Source: Lepidurus packardi
Lineage: Eukaryota > Arthropoda > Branchiopoda > Notostraca > Triopsidae
DNA: 64,000 nucleotides
Direction of reading: 5' to 3'
NCBI GenBank assembly: GCA_023053545.1
Contig: JAKZAN010000002.1
Location: 10,102,790-10,166,789, forward strand
The translations under genes were made by a program, and so were the position numbers. Every line of letters starts with the position of its first letter. Position 1 is the first letter of the stretch. The notes beneath the pieces were generated by a model that ran no database searches, had not been told where the DNA came from, and saw only the letters and a program-made list of their open reading frames with translations. Positions 1-19,849 of the stretch are shown here, piece by piece.

Positions 1-1689
1 GTCTGTAACAAGTGCGTTCTTAGCCTGCACGAGTTGTTGGATTTTAGTAGTGCGACGCGACGGCCGCCATGCTGCTTTACCCGCCAGCTTCGGCCGTTGG
101 ACTTGGGTGACCATGGAAGTGAGGCAAACATAACAAGAACACCCAACATGAGGCATTGCTTACTTGTTATTCACGAAAAACATTGAGCTTTCCTTAGTAT
201 TTCAAGTAAAGCAACTCAGCTTGCCCTCCCATAATTTCGTGTTAAGCAAAACTGTTCGTATATTCTTTTTAAATTGAAGAAACCAGCGGAAGTTAGTAAC
301 AAACGCATTAGCGAGTTTAGACCCAGATTTGTGACTGTGCATCGACGCTTACTCAAGAAACAACACACTCAGAGCCAAGGATTAACCTACACTAGTGGAA
401 GAAAGAAAAAAGGTAGAAAGCGCCAAAATTTTTGAAATTATTGGCACTTGAATTGGGGCTTGGCAAAAGGCTCAGAAACCGGATTTGGAAGGGTTGAAGC
501 AGTTCCAGGAATTATGATTAATTTTATCTAAAGCAGAAAACTTGGGCTTTAGTGCCTTGATAAAAGTTACGTCATTTGATTCACGTCCGGTTACCTTCTT
601 AATGCTTAATACGAAAATTAATTATGTCTATTGTTTTTGCTTAGCTATTAAGATTGTATTCTAGCACTATTGAAGCATTCTGCGAACGCACTACGCAGTG
701 CTATTGCCCACCTTTTTGGGGTGAAGGCGTCAAGGCAGTCATTCATTGTCAGGGCTGTAATATTCGGTTACCATTCATCTCTTGTTTCCCGGGACTAATT
801 GTTTCCATTTTTCCAATACAGGGAGAACAGTTGGACCACCAAGGATTTAATTTGTTCCACTTCCGGTGCTGAATTTCTATAAAAACACTCCAAGTGTGGC
901 AATTGGACCCGCCTCCATGTGACTGAATTGCTTTCCCATTTACGTTCATGGTCTTGAGCCGCCCAAGCCAAACGCTTCTTGAATTCTCAAACATATTCTC
1001 TTGCATCATAAGCGAGAAGCATAAATTTATACTCCTACGCAGTTTGCCCCCCAAAATTCCAGCAAGTGGCGTTCATTTTTCTTTAAAAACGAAGAAAAGA
1101 TCATAAAAAATCGGCAGCACTTGGGCTAACTGCGCATATTTCTTGACGATTCCAGAGGAGCGCGGGGGAGACAAGAAGGGGAGGCTTCCATGCAGGGTCC
1201 CTTGGTGTGGCTGAACTCTGTGGTAACTGCATTTGACCTTTCACCTGTTACCAGTTCGGGAGCCAACGCGGATTATAATTATTGGCACCTTGCAAGTTGT
1301 TCTGCTCCGAGGAGTACCGCACTGGCCCCGGGAAGCAGATCCCACCACTTCGCCATGGAAAGTTCCGTCCTCGTGCAAGCAAAACGCCCAGATTGGCATA
1401 AGCATGAGCAAATGATGCACCGCACTAAAAGTGAGTCATCATGCTTGCCTTTTATAGTCCTAAGAAAAGGTAAAAAAGGGAGCTCGTTTGACTAGTGGTG
1501 CCGAGTTTTTTCCCGCCCTTTTAACTGATGGAGACGTGATTCCTTGCGTGATCCACGCGTTTCCAAGCTTAGTCTACATCAACACAACAATGAAACTTCA
1601 ACCTTTTCCATGCCACTCGCACCGTTTTCATTGTTGAGTAAGGCCGAATAGAGGGCTCGGACTTACGCAACATGAAAATGAACGACAAA

Positions 1690-1960
1690 GTGCAAAAAAA
1701 GTAGTTCTCACTTAAATTAAAAAAATAACTCCAATTACTTAAATAAATTGGAATTACTCTTTTTTATTTATTTAATTATTATTTATTTAAGCAATTGAAG
1801 TTTTATTATTATTATAGTTATTAATAAATAGAAAATAAAACTAAATCAATAAAAAATAATCATTCCAATTACTTAAATTTATTGCAATTATTATTATTAT
1901 TTATTTTATTAATTGTTTAAGGAATTTTAGTATTATTAGAAGTAATTTTATAAGGGCAAG
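1690..1960. repeat. AT-rich low-complexity block
   Basis: This stretch is almost entirely A and T, with repeated variants of CCAATTACTTAAAT and TTATTATTATT. It looks like degenerate simple-sequence DNA. No terminal repeats or coding capacity can be seen. Confidence 0.6.
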
Positions 1961-4172
1961 AAGTTTTAGGATAATTAGGATACTGGTGCCTAACGTTATT
2001 TTAATTTGTTTTTATTTTTCGCGGTTGTGATTTTTGGGCTGGGATGAAATTAAAATTGCATGTCATTCGCAAGGCTAAATTACGTTGTCCGATGAGCAGC
2101 TCACGGAAATGGGGGGAAGTGCACCTACATTCGTGTTAGCCATATGGCGAAACAAGGGGTAGGCGGGGGTGCGAGGTTTGGGTGGGGAAAACTCGACTCG
2201 GTACCCCCCTTGTCGCTAATCAATACGCCGCGAAAGTCCAGGTGACAACCCAAAAGAAGCCCAGTTTGCCTTGTTTGGATTCCCATAGTACTTGTCCTTT
2301 TTTACTCACCTTTTTTTCCCTCAAGTCATGCGTTTGGTGTTTGTTTTCATTTATGGAGTACTCGCTTGTCTTGCCCTGGTTCGTAAACTCTCCTACCAAG
2401 GATTTTTGCATCAAAAAGAGACCAAAGAAAATCTTGTGTTGTTACCTGGGATACTTTACCTGGAAAAGGGAGCTGAAAATAGTCACAAATCACGTGGTGT
2501 TTATGTGCGTTTCCCGGAACCACGCCGTTTTTGTTACCTATTGTAAAGTAAGACATGACTTTGAGGTTTTAGTACGTTTACTTGCACTATTTTACAAATT
2601 TTGACTTTAAAATTGTGTATTTTAAATTGGTAAAGCTCAAGATAACCGCATTCAGAGGTTTGAAACACCTAGTTTGGAGATAACTTCGTAGACATTCTTA
2701 ACGGAGCCGAATCAACAGATTCGACCAAGATGTTTTGTAAAAAGAAAAAAAAACAGGGGAATATTTTAAATACGGATAACTTAGAAGAGACTGAAATACT
2801 ACAGGCAAACTGAAGTACGTGCTGGAGCTGTACTTGCTTTATTCTTTTTAAGAGGATAACAGTCGTAGTTAGAAAAGGGGAAAAAAGAAGACGAGCCGAA
2901 TAGAGGAAGTAAAGGCTTGTTGTAGGCTATTTTAGTGGTCTTGACGAAGTCGCAAAGTCGACGTCTGGGCGTCCCGGCGCCCTCCCCTGTAAATAACACT
3001 CCAGGGTTTTAGGTTTCCTTATTTCCTTTACTACCAAACGCCTCCGATGAAAACTTTTGATGTGTTATTCTGAGGATTTATCGTCGGCTCTGCACAGACG
3101 AGCTATGTAAATTTACCCAACTATTTGTTCTTCGTTTCTTTCTTTGCTGTTATCAAGGCGGGATAAGGTTTCGGTGTATAGGCTGTGATTTGTTGGCGGA
3201 AGTCTGGTCAAAAAGGTGGTAGGACTAATTACTTAATTCGTAGGGTTTGAGGAGGGACGTAGAGAGTGACGTAAGAGTGCAGACACACCGCACCCTGCGC
3301 CAAGCTTGTTTTCTTCAGCTTGCTAGCTCTAGAAGCCCCCGTTACATACATATCCATAGAGCAGGGCCAAGACCCGGCTTTAAATTGTCCTTCTCGAAAA
3401 GCTCCTCAACAAGCAACCCCCCTCCCCAAATGCTGGAATGGGCGGTATGTCAAGGCGGCGCCGCGTGGCGTCCAGACAGATGACGGATGACTTGGACAAG
3501 GGAAGAAAAACCGATGTTCCCATAGCAATAGAGGAAGTATATACGTACCGTGTACGGCTACATAGGCAAGCTACCTAGAAATCGTTTGTAGGGGGGAAGT
3601 ATGACAAACTTTGCTAAAAAAGCAAACCTAAGGAAAGTGGACAAGAAGATAGGCGAAAATAAAAATACAGAGATGGGAAGTGAAGAAAAGCAAATGCGAA
3701 AAGGTGAAAGAGAGGGAATCATGAACTAGACGAAAAAGGAAGAGGGTCCCTTGTTCCTTTGAAGTTTTACCTATGGGTAAAGGTCCCTATACATACACCT
3801 CATTGCCATCTCACCTGGAGCTTTGGAATGATAGCTAACTCTCTCCCTTTACTCTTCGGTATTATAATGACTGGCTTGGCCAGATTCCCGAAGCTCATGA
3901 ATCTGTATAGAACCCTAGTCTATGTGCATAATTTCGAAGTAACCCCATTTGTTGTAGTCTAGCAAGTAAAAACAACACCAATAAGCATTTAATTGGTTCC
4001 GTGACTACATCGGTGTGAGCAAAACATATTAGTTCTAGGAGATAGCTTAGGAGAACGTTTGTATGATATAACCACGATATAAGCTAACTACGCTTGGATT
4101 TATGTTTTATAGGGTTATGTTTGAACGGTTAAAGTAGCAACTTCCTCATTCAGCGCAATAGTTATTGAAATG

Positions 4173-4820
4173 CAGAAGATGCCGCTTATTGTGGTCGCTG
4201 GTTATGAGAATCGCTTTATGGAATCAAATTTAAAGGACCGATTCAAAATGATACAATTCGTCATTTTAATCGGTTATTAGAATCACTCTTTCGGATATGA
4301 GAATAAGTTTCAAAATGATCTTCACATACACAGTAACGAAACTACAGTAGTGATTGCTACATGGACTTTGCATATTGACCAATGACATTGCTTTTACGTT
4401 GTTTTGACCAATCCTGTGATTTAAAGGCTATTACTACGCGTAGGTGGAAATCCCATCTAAACTCCCCAATCAATTAAATGAGCAGGTTATTCAATTGAAT
4501 GACCAGTTGAATGTTAGTTGTATTTTAGACGTGTGGTTATATTGAAATGGCGGTGAACAAGAAAAGGGTTCATTTAAATGTAAAAGAGAAGTAGCGACTC
4601 ATTGAAACTAATGACAAGTTACATTTAAAAGACTTGCCACAAAGGGAAGCGGCCGTTAAGTTAGGCATTCCTCAATCATCTATCAAAATTATCGAAAAAT
4701 TATTATAAAGTAAACAATACTGAGTATAGTAGAATCTAGAAAAATAAAACGTTTGGGAAAGTGTCAAAAAGTAGATGATGCTTTGTTTCCTTGGTTTAAA
4801 CAAGGCAAGGTTTATTGAAA
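4173..4820 (+). mobile_element. Tigger/pogo-like DNA transposon fragment, 3' truncated
   Basis: The left end (CAGAAGATGCCGCTTATTG) matches the terminal inverted repeat of the complete copy at 36566-37415. The two copies align in opposite orientation for about 600 bases. From about 4547 the fragment carries the start of a decayed reading frame that begins MAVNKKRVHL and continues with a helix-turn-helix segment (REAAVKLGIPQSS) and a later VDDALFPWFKQ segment. These are typical of the CENP-B-like DNA-binding region of pogo/Tigger transposases. In-frame stops show it is dead. The match to the other copy is lost after about 4820 and no right terminal repeat was found. Confidence 0.75.
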
Positions 4821-6662
4821 ATTTGTTTTCACTTGTTTTTTAAATGTGTGATTTTTACAAGATAAAGTTCGTGTTATATAATTCGCATGTCTGTAGATAA
4901 GAACTGCTTATTTATATGTATTAGAATGTATAAAAACGGAGCGTATCACTGGAAGAGAATGGCCTAGTCTAAGAATGTGCTACTTTTATGCGTTATCGTG
5001 GACCTTTGGCCAATTGGGTCCTCATTCGTGTGATTGATGAGGTTGTTTGGGTGCTGTAGTTCTTACAACGGAACTGGGCTACTTTAGCCACGCATTGAGC
5101 ATTTTTGGGATGAGAAGTTGCGAGTCCTCGTGCCCTCATATTAAGCATTGGGTGACGGCATTCATTCATAACTAGCTCGGAAATGAGTTGGGTTGAGAAA
5201 GATGACGAGAAAGGACGTGTGAAAATGAAGGGTAATGATATCCTTTGAGTGTTTTTTTTTTTCATTTTTATCTCACGAAAAAGAGGAATGTTGGCTTTCA
5301 ATGGCAATGTCATGAGATGCAGTGAAAGACGAGCTCCCAAATGGCCGTATAAAGCTAACTAAAGGTTTAGTATGATTATGTCAAGGGGAAACGAGCTATG
5401 ATCACGCCATGGCTCTTCTTATTTAACCATAGCACCTGCCAGACCTGGAAAGCTCCTCATCTGGGAATTTTATTTTTTGCTTGTTTTTATTTGGGTTGCG
5501 TTTTTTTCTCGAATAATTGGCGTCCTTTCTGTGTCTATGAGGAGGAAACAACAGTGAAACGACGAATGTCTTTCCTTTCAGCTGTCGTTCACTAAGCACC
5601 AAGAAGTTCCCAAAGTTTTGCATTTTATCGTGTACGAAATTTGACGTCATGGAAGTTTGGGCTGGGTGGGAGGAAAGAGGGTGAAGAGGGGGGTAGGAAC
5701 GAGGGTTTGACGTCATAACAGGTCGTGGAAGCTTGAGCTTGAAGTGTTATAATTGTAGGAGCTTGGGCAAAGAGAGCAAAAGCTTCTGACGGCCCTTTTT
5801 AATGAGTCCAAGGATGAGGTCGCGAGCTCCACTTCCGGTGGGAGTGTTAGAGAAGACGAGCATTCCGGCCCCTCCCCCCAGCTTCTTCGCTTTTGCTTGT
5901 TGATTTCCTAAGGAGATTACCTCAGAGCGAGAGATGCCAGGATGCTGTCTGGCCATCGTGACTTGTTTTTTTTTTCTCCGTCCAAGTCGCTTTCTATCCG
6001 TGTGAGAGCTATTTATATATTCCGTGTACAAGAGTAATACTATACACATGGGAATGTTTTCCCTTCTAACATGCCACTGTCATGAGTGAGAATGCGGATG
6101 CTCAGCTTTGAGGCATATAAGTCTGTGGGATACAGTTATAGATTTGGATTATGCGTCAGCGGGAACGAAGAGGCCTGTTTTTTTGTATCTTTAAAGATTT
6201 ACTTCTCTTATCAATTATTCGCCGATGGGACTCGGGGTTTTCGTCTTAAAAAACCAGCGTTAATGTTCCTGGCTGAGCTTTAGACCTAAACCTGCAGATC
6301 TTCTTGTTTTCTCCGCCTTTTCCCTACTTTTTTAGGGGGAAAAGTCTGGACTATCAAAAGAACAGGCAAATTAGGTACTCCAAAAGAAGTGTGTGGGCTT
6401 TAGAAGACTTTTTTTTCTTGTAAGGTATTTCTTTATGATACTTGAATGCTCAAGTATGTGCTCCGCAATCCTTTGCGTGACTGAAATGCTTGTTTTGGGG
6501 CTTACCACGCACCTTTTTGCTCAAGAATACATGTATATATAATTTTTCTTCCAAATTTCACTTAATTAATCTGCAGTATTTTTTCCGAAAAATATTTTGT
6601 TTTCTTCCAAGATATTCTTATAAGAGGTGACTGTATCATTATGTTAAAAAAAAGATCAGTGA

Positions 6663-13125
<6,463 letters not shown>

Positions 13126-15017
13126 TCAATTTGGCTTGTTATGATTTAGCTTTTTTACAAAATTAAAGAAAAAATGGTTTAAAAACATGCGTGGAAGGGC
13201 TTTCTCTCAGTGTCTAACGCTACCACACCCATGGTGATTATGTAAGATAGCAAAATTAACATAAGTTTGAACACGAAAGTGACCTAAGCAGCAAAAAGAA
13301 AAGACAGGTCGTGAAGGCTTTGCGAAGGGTTTGTGACGAAATACGAAGGATTTTGCTCAAGCGTTGTGTATGGATTCGGGAGATATTCATTTGTGTGTGT
13401 TTTTGTCCGTGCTGATATAATATTATTAATATTAAGATTCCCCCCGTTTTTTGCCCCTCTGAAAACATGGATTTTAATTGTTCACACTTTGGGTTGATGT
13501 TACGACAGTTTCTATAGGTTTCCAAGCAGTAGGGGAGGGGGAAGAGGTCGTTTTTTTGCACGTAAATCGTAATGTGAACATAAAAACAAAAGTAAGACTT
13601 TACTACAACAATAGGATCATGCGTGTTTTCCGGAATTTTCTTTTCTCTATGGTAAAACGAAGATAGGCTACAAACTATTTTGGACGCATTTTTCAGTAGC
13701 GTGCGTTGGATCCGATTTCATGAGTTATTTCAAACATTTTGTCTCATATGCAATTGTAACAAAAAATCGGATACAAATGACACGCTTTCAGCTCGCAAGT
13801 ACAACTACTTACTATAGTAGTTGCAGCTCTGCGACGTTTTGGTTTGTTTTTTAAAAACCTAACAGAGCGATCCAAGTCAGTGTCTGATGTATCACAACTT
13901 ATATCTGAATGTATGGCAAAAAAAAGAGCAGCTATAATGTAAAACATACCTCCATAGACACGTACATTTTTTTTGCAGCTGTCAACCAAGGCAGTCTGCA
14001 GAGAAAAAAGCCCGGCCTCCGTGATCATGCTTTTTCGGCTATAAAAAAAATCAGTAATAAATATCATCTACGCAGTTTCTGATAACCAACTTGGCTTTTT
14101 CGAGAATTCGTATGCAAACGTAAGCGTCACAAATTTCACACCGTCTCTACAGAGAAATCTTGCTAAACGGAAGTGATTCTGTGAGTAAGAAAAAAAAAGG
14201 TGTTTGTATTGACTTGTATAGAAGTCGCTCCTTGCCCAGCTGGCCTTTTTAACAACTTCCAACTTTTTTACGTCGTTCAGCTCTTAGGTTTTTAATAATA
14301 ACAAACAAAAAAATGCTAGACTCTTTGGTAGGGATGAATCGACGTAACCCCCAAATTTTTTTTCTTTTTTTTAAAGAAAACAATTATTAAATAGCACAGA
14401 GGTTTAGAACCTCTGATATTGCAATACGGAGAACGAGTTCCTACGCCACTCCCTCTTAGAAGACCTCTCTCTCCCCTTTTGCGTACAAGAAATTTTTTTA
14501 GAGCCCTTTCCCTTTGCCCATTAATATTATAATTATTTATTTTTTCTTTTGCTTTGGTAATGATTATTCATGTTGATCTATTGATAATGTACCTCTACTC
14601 CATCGTATCTTCAATCAACTTGAAATCCAATGTACTGTATTACGACGTCAAAAGACAATAATTCCATTCGCAAAAGGACAAATTTATTTATTTGTGGACA
14701 AGACATTGTCGATTGACCCCTTTTCATTAGAAAATGCAATACGTAACCGTTGACTGTGCTTTGCGGTTTACTATCTTTCTCCCTTACCTTTTTGGTATTG
14801 CCTCTGCATAAACTGTGTTATTCCCAAAAAATAACAAATATTGTTTTCAAGGCCTTGAAACCATGCTGTTCGACTGGTTTATTTCTTCGATAAAAACAAC
14901 ATAAAAGTAACAGTAAAAGTAAAAGTAAGTAGATAAAAAGGTCACGGACAGTGTGTGCCAGTAAGGCTGCGCAAAACAGAAAAGAAAGGTCAAGGAACGA
15001 GATTTAGCTTAAGGCAG
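13126..15017. other. DYRK1A 3' UTR and intergenic DNA
   Basis: A poly(A) signal variant ATTAAA lies at 13162-13167, 37 bases after the DYRK1A stop, and is a plausible 3' end. A longer 3' UTR cannot be excluded. The rest is AT-rich and I see no coding exon. The short minus-strand frame at 13744-14067 shows no family resemblance. Confidence 0.5.
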
Positions 15018-16421
15018 CTAATCCTTCTTCTGCAAGGTGTCGCGGCTATCACGGATTTTAAGAAGCGCCTTGGAGCCTTGTTTACTCATAATTCTGGGTA
15101 AAGTTAATATTAGTTATGAAAACGTTGTTTAAATCGTTTAAATTCCATACAGCTTAGTGATGCCTTGAAAATATTGCCAACCGTACATGCCTACCAAGAC
15201 TGGGTTTTGAGCGATCCAGGCTTCATGCAACTCGTTGATTATTGCCACTGCACTCAAATGTGCGCAACGTTGTGTGCTCATCCTTCTGTCATCAGCTTGC
15301 ATGGATTTGCCGAAAAGCTACGCAAATACAAACTTAGACTATACTACACCAAGAGAATTAATGATAATCATACTTGGCCAGACTTTTCGGTGAAACAATT
15401 CTGCAAGAGGTTAGAAAAAACAGGGCCTGGTACCAGCAAAGTTATCTTAATACCATCCGAGAACTTTTCTGCGCGTAAACATTCGAAGTAACCCTAGCAA
15501 GTAGAACCGTTTTAATTATGTTATACTTTTTGCTGAAAGGAGGTTTTACATGAAGAGCGTGTTTTGAAGCGGTATAGCTGGCCGAAAATGGCACCCCTAA
15601 TTTTCCTGCCACGCTAGAATTAACGACTATTTGGCCGGATTTCTGTTCAATGAAATATGGTAACACTACGCGTGTCAAGGCTACAAGACTGAAAACGTTC
15701 AGTTCAAAAAGCTCCTTGTCGACTTTAATGTCAATGGATTCCCAAGCAGCCCGTTGCGAACGTCCGGCATTGTTGACCAGAATATCGAGCTGTGTAACAT
15801 ATGGAAAGCAACTTTGGATATTACAAGTCCTAGAGTAATGAACAGGTGTGTGTACTTTTCCGAAGTGATCCAGTACATTCTGGAAACATTTTTGGTGGTT
15901 TTCCAATTGGGTAACGTCCATTGGCACTACGAGAACATCTTCGGATTTCAACCCAGCTTCCTTTCCAAGTTCTGAGTTCAAAAAACAGTCACGACCTCAA
16001 GTAAATTTTATCCCAGAATCCTCAATTTCAAATTACCCAGACATTTTTCTCGCACTCGCTGTAATTCCGTTTCGCGACGTGCGGATAAGGCTAGTTTGCC
16101 ACCGTTTTCGGCAATGCTATAGGCAAGGTTCTCGCCAATGCCACTCGATGCTCCTGTGATCCACACCACTTTCCCTGCGTAGTTACCTGCGAATAAAGCC
16201 CTAATTAGAAACGAAACGAGCAATAAATGTAGAAACTTACGTAAGCTCTTGCCGAAGCGTTCATACAATTTGAGCGTGCAGTCACAATCCAGGTAGGAAA
16301 TAAGAATGAAAAATAGTACAAAAAGCAGAACCTGGATTACGCACATAAGTGCGATAAGCTCAAGAAAACTCATGACGGGACTAGCAAAAAGACGCTCCAA
16401 CACCGTAAAGAGAAACAGCAA
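15018..16421 (-). CDS. DHRS7: DHRS7-like short-chain dehydrogenase/reductase
   Basis: Seven exons on the minus strand (16421-16241, 16186-16037, 15971-15856, 15789-15550, 15493-15374, 15317-15151, 15093-15018) encode 349 residues, against about 339 in human DHRS7. The N-terminus has a hydrophobic membrane anchor (about residues 15-42). The Rossmann cofactor motif is ITGASSGIGE, followed by LDILVNNAG, the catalytic serine in VVNSSVAG, the YTASK catalytic Tyr-Lys pair, and LVPGPVFSN. The C-terminal region from KSMQADDRRMSTQRCAH to the WIAQNP segment matches DHRS7 rather than DHRS7B. The product is expected to be an NADP(H)-dependent membrane-associated oxidoreductase acting on retinoid, steroid or similar carbonyl substrates. 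Its start lies 364 bases from MED29 in divergent orientation, so a shared promoter region is likely. Confidence 0.93.
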
Positions 16422-16784
16422 GACTAAACAAGATGAAAGAGTTTTACCATACCACGTACCTCATTTACCTGGAATCCAGTTTCAAGGTGCTCAAGGTGTT
16501 CCCAAAGGCGTGTGTGATTTGAAAGAGGTAGTCTAACGCATAGGACTTCATGAAAAGGTAGCCTATTTGCGTAGTATAGTCAAACCAAGCCTAAACGACT
16601 GAAGTCCATCAGTGGTAGGCGGGGCTTTCCATTTTATTTATCAATTTGTTTACAAACTACAACATTCGAGCACGCGGGAATTAGAGTCATAGGAATTACT
16701 AAAAAACTGCTGCTTTAAATTTGATTTATTCCTTGCAGTTGAACATCAACAGACTTTGTAGTCTTTTCGCTTTTGGCAGTAAAT
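16422..16784. promoter_or_regulatory. Divergent intergenic region, DHRS7 / MED29
   Basis: Only 363 bases separate the start codons of two genes transcribed away from each other, so both promoters should lie here. On the MED29 side an acceptor CCTTGCAG at 16731-16738 suggests that a 5' UTR intron ends there. I see no clear TATA box. Confidence 0.55.
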
Positions 16785-17554
16785 ATGGCAGCCAATATTG
16801 GTATGGGTATGGGAAACCCTGGCATGATGATGCAGCAGCCTGGGACTCCTCAACAACAACAGCAAATGCATCAGTTACAGCAGCAATTGCAGATGCAGCA
16901 ACAACAACAACAACAGCAACACATGGGTGGACCACCTCAGCAAATGCTTCAGCAAGCTCATCCAAATCCTGGCATGACCCATAGCAATCCCCCGGCCCAG
17001 ATGATGGATCAAAATAAACTGGATCATGTCTCGAAAGTGAAAACTCTGGTCTGGCCCTTGAAGGAAAGCTTAGGCGTGAGTCTTACCATTAAAACCTGTA
17101 TGCCATACAGCTGACTTTTTTCTGTAGGCCGCAATGAAGAGCGCATCTCAGAACTTTAGCCAAAATAGCGCTATAGACGTAGGTAATCTGAAAAGCGGGG
17201 ATATTACCATTCCTAGATTTGATAAGCATTTGGAAGAATTTTACGCCATCTGCGACCAGATGGAATTGAATTTGGTACATATTTCCGTTGAACTTAAAAT
17301 AGCGTTTGAACGGTAGACCATTTCTATTTTAGCGGGCGGCTATAGAATGTGCTTCTGTGAGTAGTAACAGCTCACGGTATGTGCCAACACCTTTGAATCT
17401 GGTCAAATCCGATCCTGCCCAGGTGTCAGGACCCATGCCGGATAATTTGTCATACCCTCAGTATTTATCTGTTGCTCGGATGCAAGTTACCCATGCGACA
17501 GAGATTCGCGATGCGCTACTCCAGGCAGCGTCGAATTATTCTAATGAATCCTAA
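16785..17554 (+). CDS. MED29: Mediator complex subunit 29 (intersex)
   Basis: Three exons (16785-17075, 17128-17274, 17333-17554) encode 219 residues. The first part is a low-complexity Gln/Met-rich region, with runs of up to eight glutamines. The conserved MED29 core begins at LDHVSKVKTLVWPLKESL and continues through FDKHLEEFYAICDQMELNL to HATEIRDALLQAA near the C-terminus. MED29 belongs to the tail module of Mediator and links activators to RNA polymerase II. In Drosophila the orthologue, intersex, works with doublesex in female sexual differentiation. The two introns are 51 and 58 bases. The ATG at 16785 was chosen because the frame upstream has no other Met after the 5' UTR acceptor. Confidence 0.94.
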
Positions 17555-18274
17555 TTTCCATGAATCAATCTATAATTTTAATGAATTTGAAATACATTCG
17601 CGTAAATGAAACCGGTATTGCTTTATAATTGCTGTCCCCCAATGTTATAAGGATAGGAAAATTTGAAATTTGGCGGAAAGGGGCGGAGCTCGAACTGCTT
17701 AAATAATTAATTACTCGGTTAATATGCTTAGTCGACATAGGAATTCTTCAGCTAAAACATGTGATTTGATATCTTCTGTAACACATATTTTTTCATTTTG
17801 AATCCTTACTCCCCCTCTAAACATTAAAGGGTTCATTCGTCCCGCGCGACGCCCTATCGTAACCGCTGAACGGAAGTGTCGCTGCTGCTTGTAGCTCGGC
17901 GGGAAAAAATCGGCCGCGTCTCGGTGGGTGACAGTGGGTAAGAACAAAGACAGTCGACTTGGCATTTCTCGTGGCATTTCTGGTAAGCATTGTTTGCAGG
18001 ATTTTATACTATTAAATACTAATGTCGTGAGTGCTTCATCGAGTGAACTGTTGTAAGTTTTGCAAAGCAATAGGTGTGCTTATTTGTTCCCAACTTGCTT
18101 GTGTATAAACTGTATGTGCAAAAGGGCAACACAACGAATAAAAGATAATTTTCGGGGTCTGTCAAGTTTAGCATAAAATCACAGATGGTTTCCAAGTCAA
18201 GCAACAATGTGCTGGCACACTTTTAAAAGCAAATGGTCATGTTACTTTTGTTTTCTATTTACAGAAATCTCAGA
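17555..18274. other. Intergenic DNA, MED29 to Cut8-like gene
   Basis: I see no coding exon here. The acceptor TTCTATTTACAG ending at 18264 lies 10 bases before the next start codon, so a 5' UTR intron of the Cut8-like gene probably lies in this stretch. Confidence 0.5.
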
Positions 18275-19564
18275 ATGGATCCAAATGTGACGCCCATAAC
18301 AAGACGGCGAGGAAGAGGAGCCCTGGCAGAATTATCCCGCCAATTTGCTCGCGGAGTTGTGGTTAATCCAACCACCCCACCAGCAGCCACTACTACCATA
18401 ATTGAAACCGAGATACATCATACTACACCAATAACTGTAACCAACATGCCAAGCTCCTTGGTGTCGCCTGCTCCCTCTCCAGATGAAATGGTTATACGTC
18501 TGAGAGGAAGAAAGAAAACTCCATTGACATGGAGTCCAGAGTCGGATGCAGGCATCCATCGCTTGACTAGGCAAGAAGCTACTCCTACAAAGAACAGTAC
18601 TCCTATAAGAGTCGTTCTGGGTTTGCGAACTAGTCCCAGAAAGCGTCTGCAACTTTCTGAAACTAAGGATGGTTCCCAAATTACACCCAAAAAAGTAACA
18701 TCCCATGGACTATTTTATAAATATACATTTTATACGTATTCTAAATATGCACTTGTCTAGGTCTCTCCAAATAACAAGCGTCAAAAGCTAGAACTCAAGT
18801 TGCCCATCAATTCCGCCCCTTTGGATACGGTACTGAAAGGGCTTTCCCACGCGCAACTTGTTAACGTTATTCAAAGACTTGTTGTCCAGCACCCAAACCT
18901 GAAAGACGTAAGCTCTTATCTTTAAATTGAAAGCAAGTTTTTAAACAAAGGTTTTTGCAAAAGGAGATCTATGAAAACATGCCGCAACCTGATTTGATAT
19001 CCGTGGAAGAAGAGCTGAATTACTTGAAAAAGAACATCTTCAAGTCCCTGCCTACTAATAGGCTGACATCCAAAACGGATTCCCCGGCTTACAGCCGAGC
19101 TGCCACGCATTTACTCACGTTTAAAGTATAAGGCTTCTAAATTTTCTGGAATTAATAGACGAATTTGAACCACTTTTTTGTCTAGAGAGCGGTCGTCGAA
19201 AATGGTAAACGCTTGCTGGACAGTCAGCATTGGGAAACTGCTTTGCAGTATGTGGTTTTGGCGTGGTGTTATGTGAGAGCAACTCCTGTATGGGATAATG
19301 CACCACATAACAGCGTTCGCAAACAGTGCTTTAAAGCACTAGCGTCTTATGCTATACAGGCATTGAGAAAGGCATCACTCGAAATGGAATATCGGAAGGA
19401 GCTGAAAGAAAAGTAAACGGATAATTCTCATTTTTACACGTGACTTAAGTGAACCAATTCTTGTACATTTCTTGTACAGATTTGAAGACTTTGCCATCGA
19501 TAGCGATGATATGCAAGCTTGCTTAAAACTCCTGCGTTCGCAAGGTGCGCCAGTCGTGCTGTGA
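18275..19564 (+). CDS. Cut8: Cut8/Sts1-like nuclear proteasome tethering factor
   Basis: Five exons (18275-18694, 18761-18907, 18964-19125, 19186-19412, 19480-19564) encode 346 residues. The first 150 or so are basic and Pro/Thr-rich, with RRRGRG and SPRKR patches that suggest nuclear targeting. The C-terminal two thirds match the Cut8/Sts1 family: LSHAQLVNVIQRLVVQHPNL, then MPQPDL, a helix with LKKNIFKSLP, TFKRAVVENGKRL, and the WDNAPHN motif followed by an alpha-helical region. In fission yeast and Drosophila this protein holds the 26S proteasome in the nucleus. The acceptor before exon 3 (TTTTTGCAAAAG) is weak, but it is the only one keeping the frame. The gene ends 286 bases from the convergent POLR1E gene. 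Confidence 0.86.
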
Positions 19565-19849
19565 ACCCTATTTTTGGTTTTAGGTTAATTATGTTTATTT
19601 TTTTCCCATGGAAGAATGAACTGACTATTGAACAATTGTTGCGAAGTTGAAAATATGGGAAAATGAAGAAAAAATAACCATTTTGCATGGATTGACCCTT
19701 TTCTTTTTAAAATTATGGACACTGCCAATGTGATGGGGGTATTATCATGTTTTAAAATGTTGGAACTTAAAAAGAAAAACAGGTTTATTTTTTCGAGGAT
19801 AATAGAAGAGTGAAACTTGTATTTCGTTTTTTACAAGCTATTTATGCAA

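Noticed and set aside
112-118. Start-like ACCATGGAA before a GTGAGG donor as the DYRK1A start exon
   Set aside because: Joining it to the acceptor at 6705 gives the wrong frame and an early stop; other exons would be needed and were not found.
18332-18706. Minus-strand frames opposite Cut8-like exon 1
   Set aside because: They shadow the Pro/Thr-rich coding exon.
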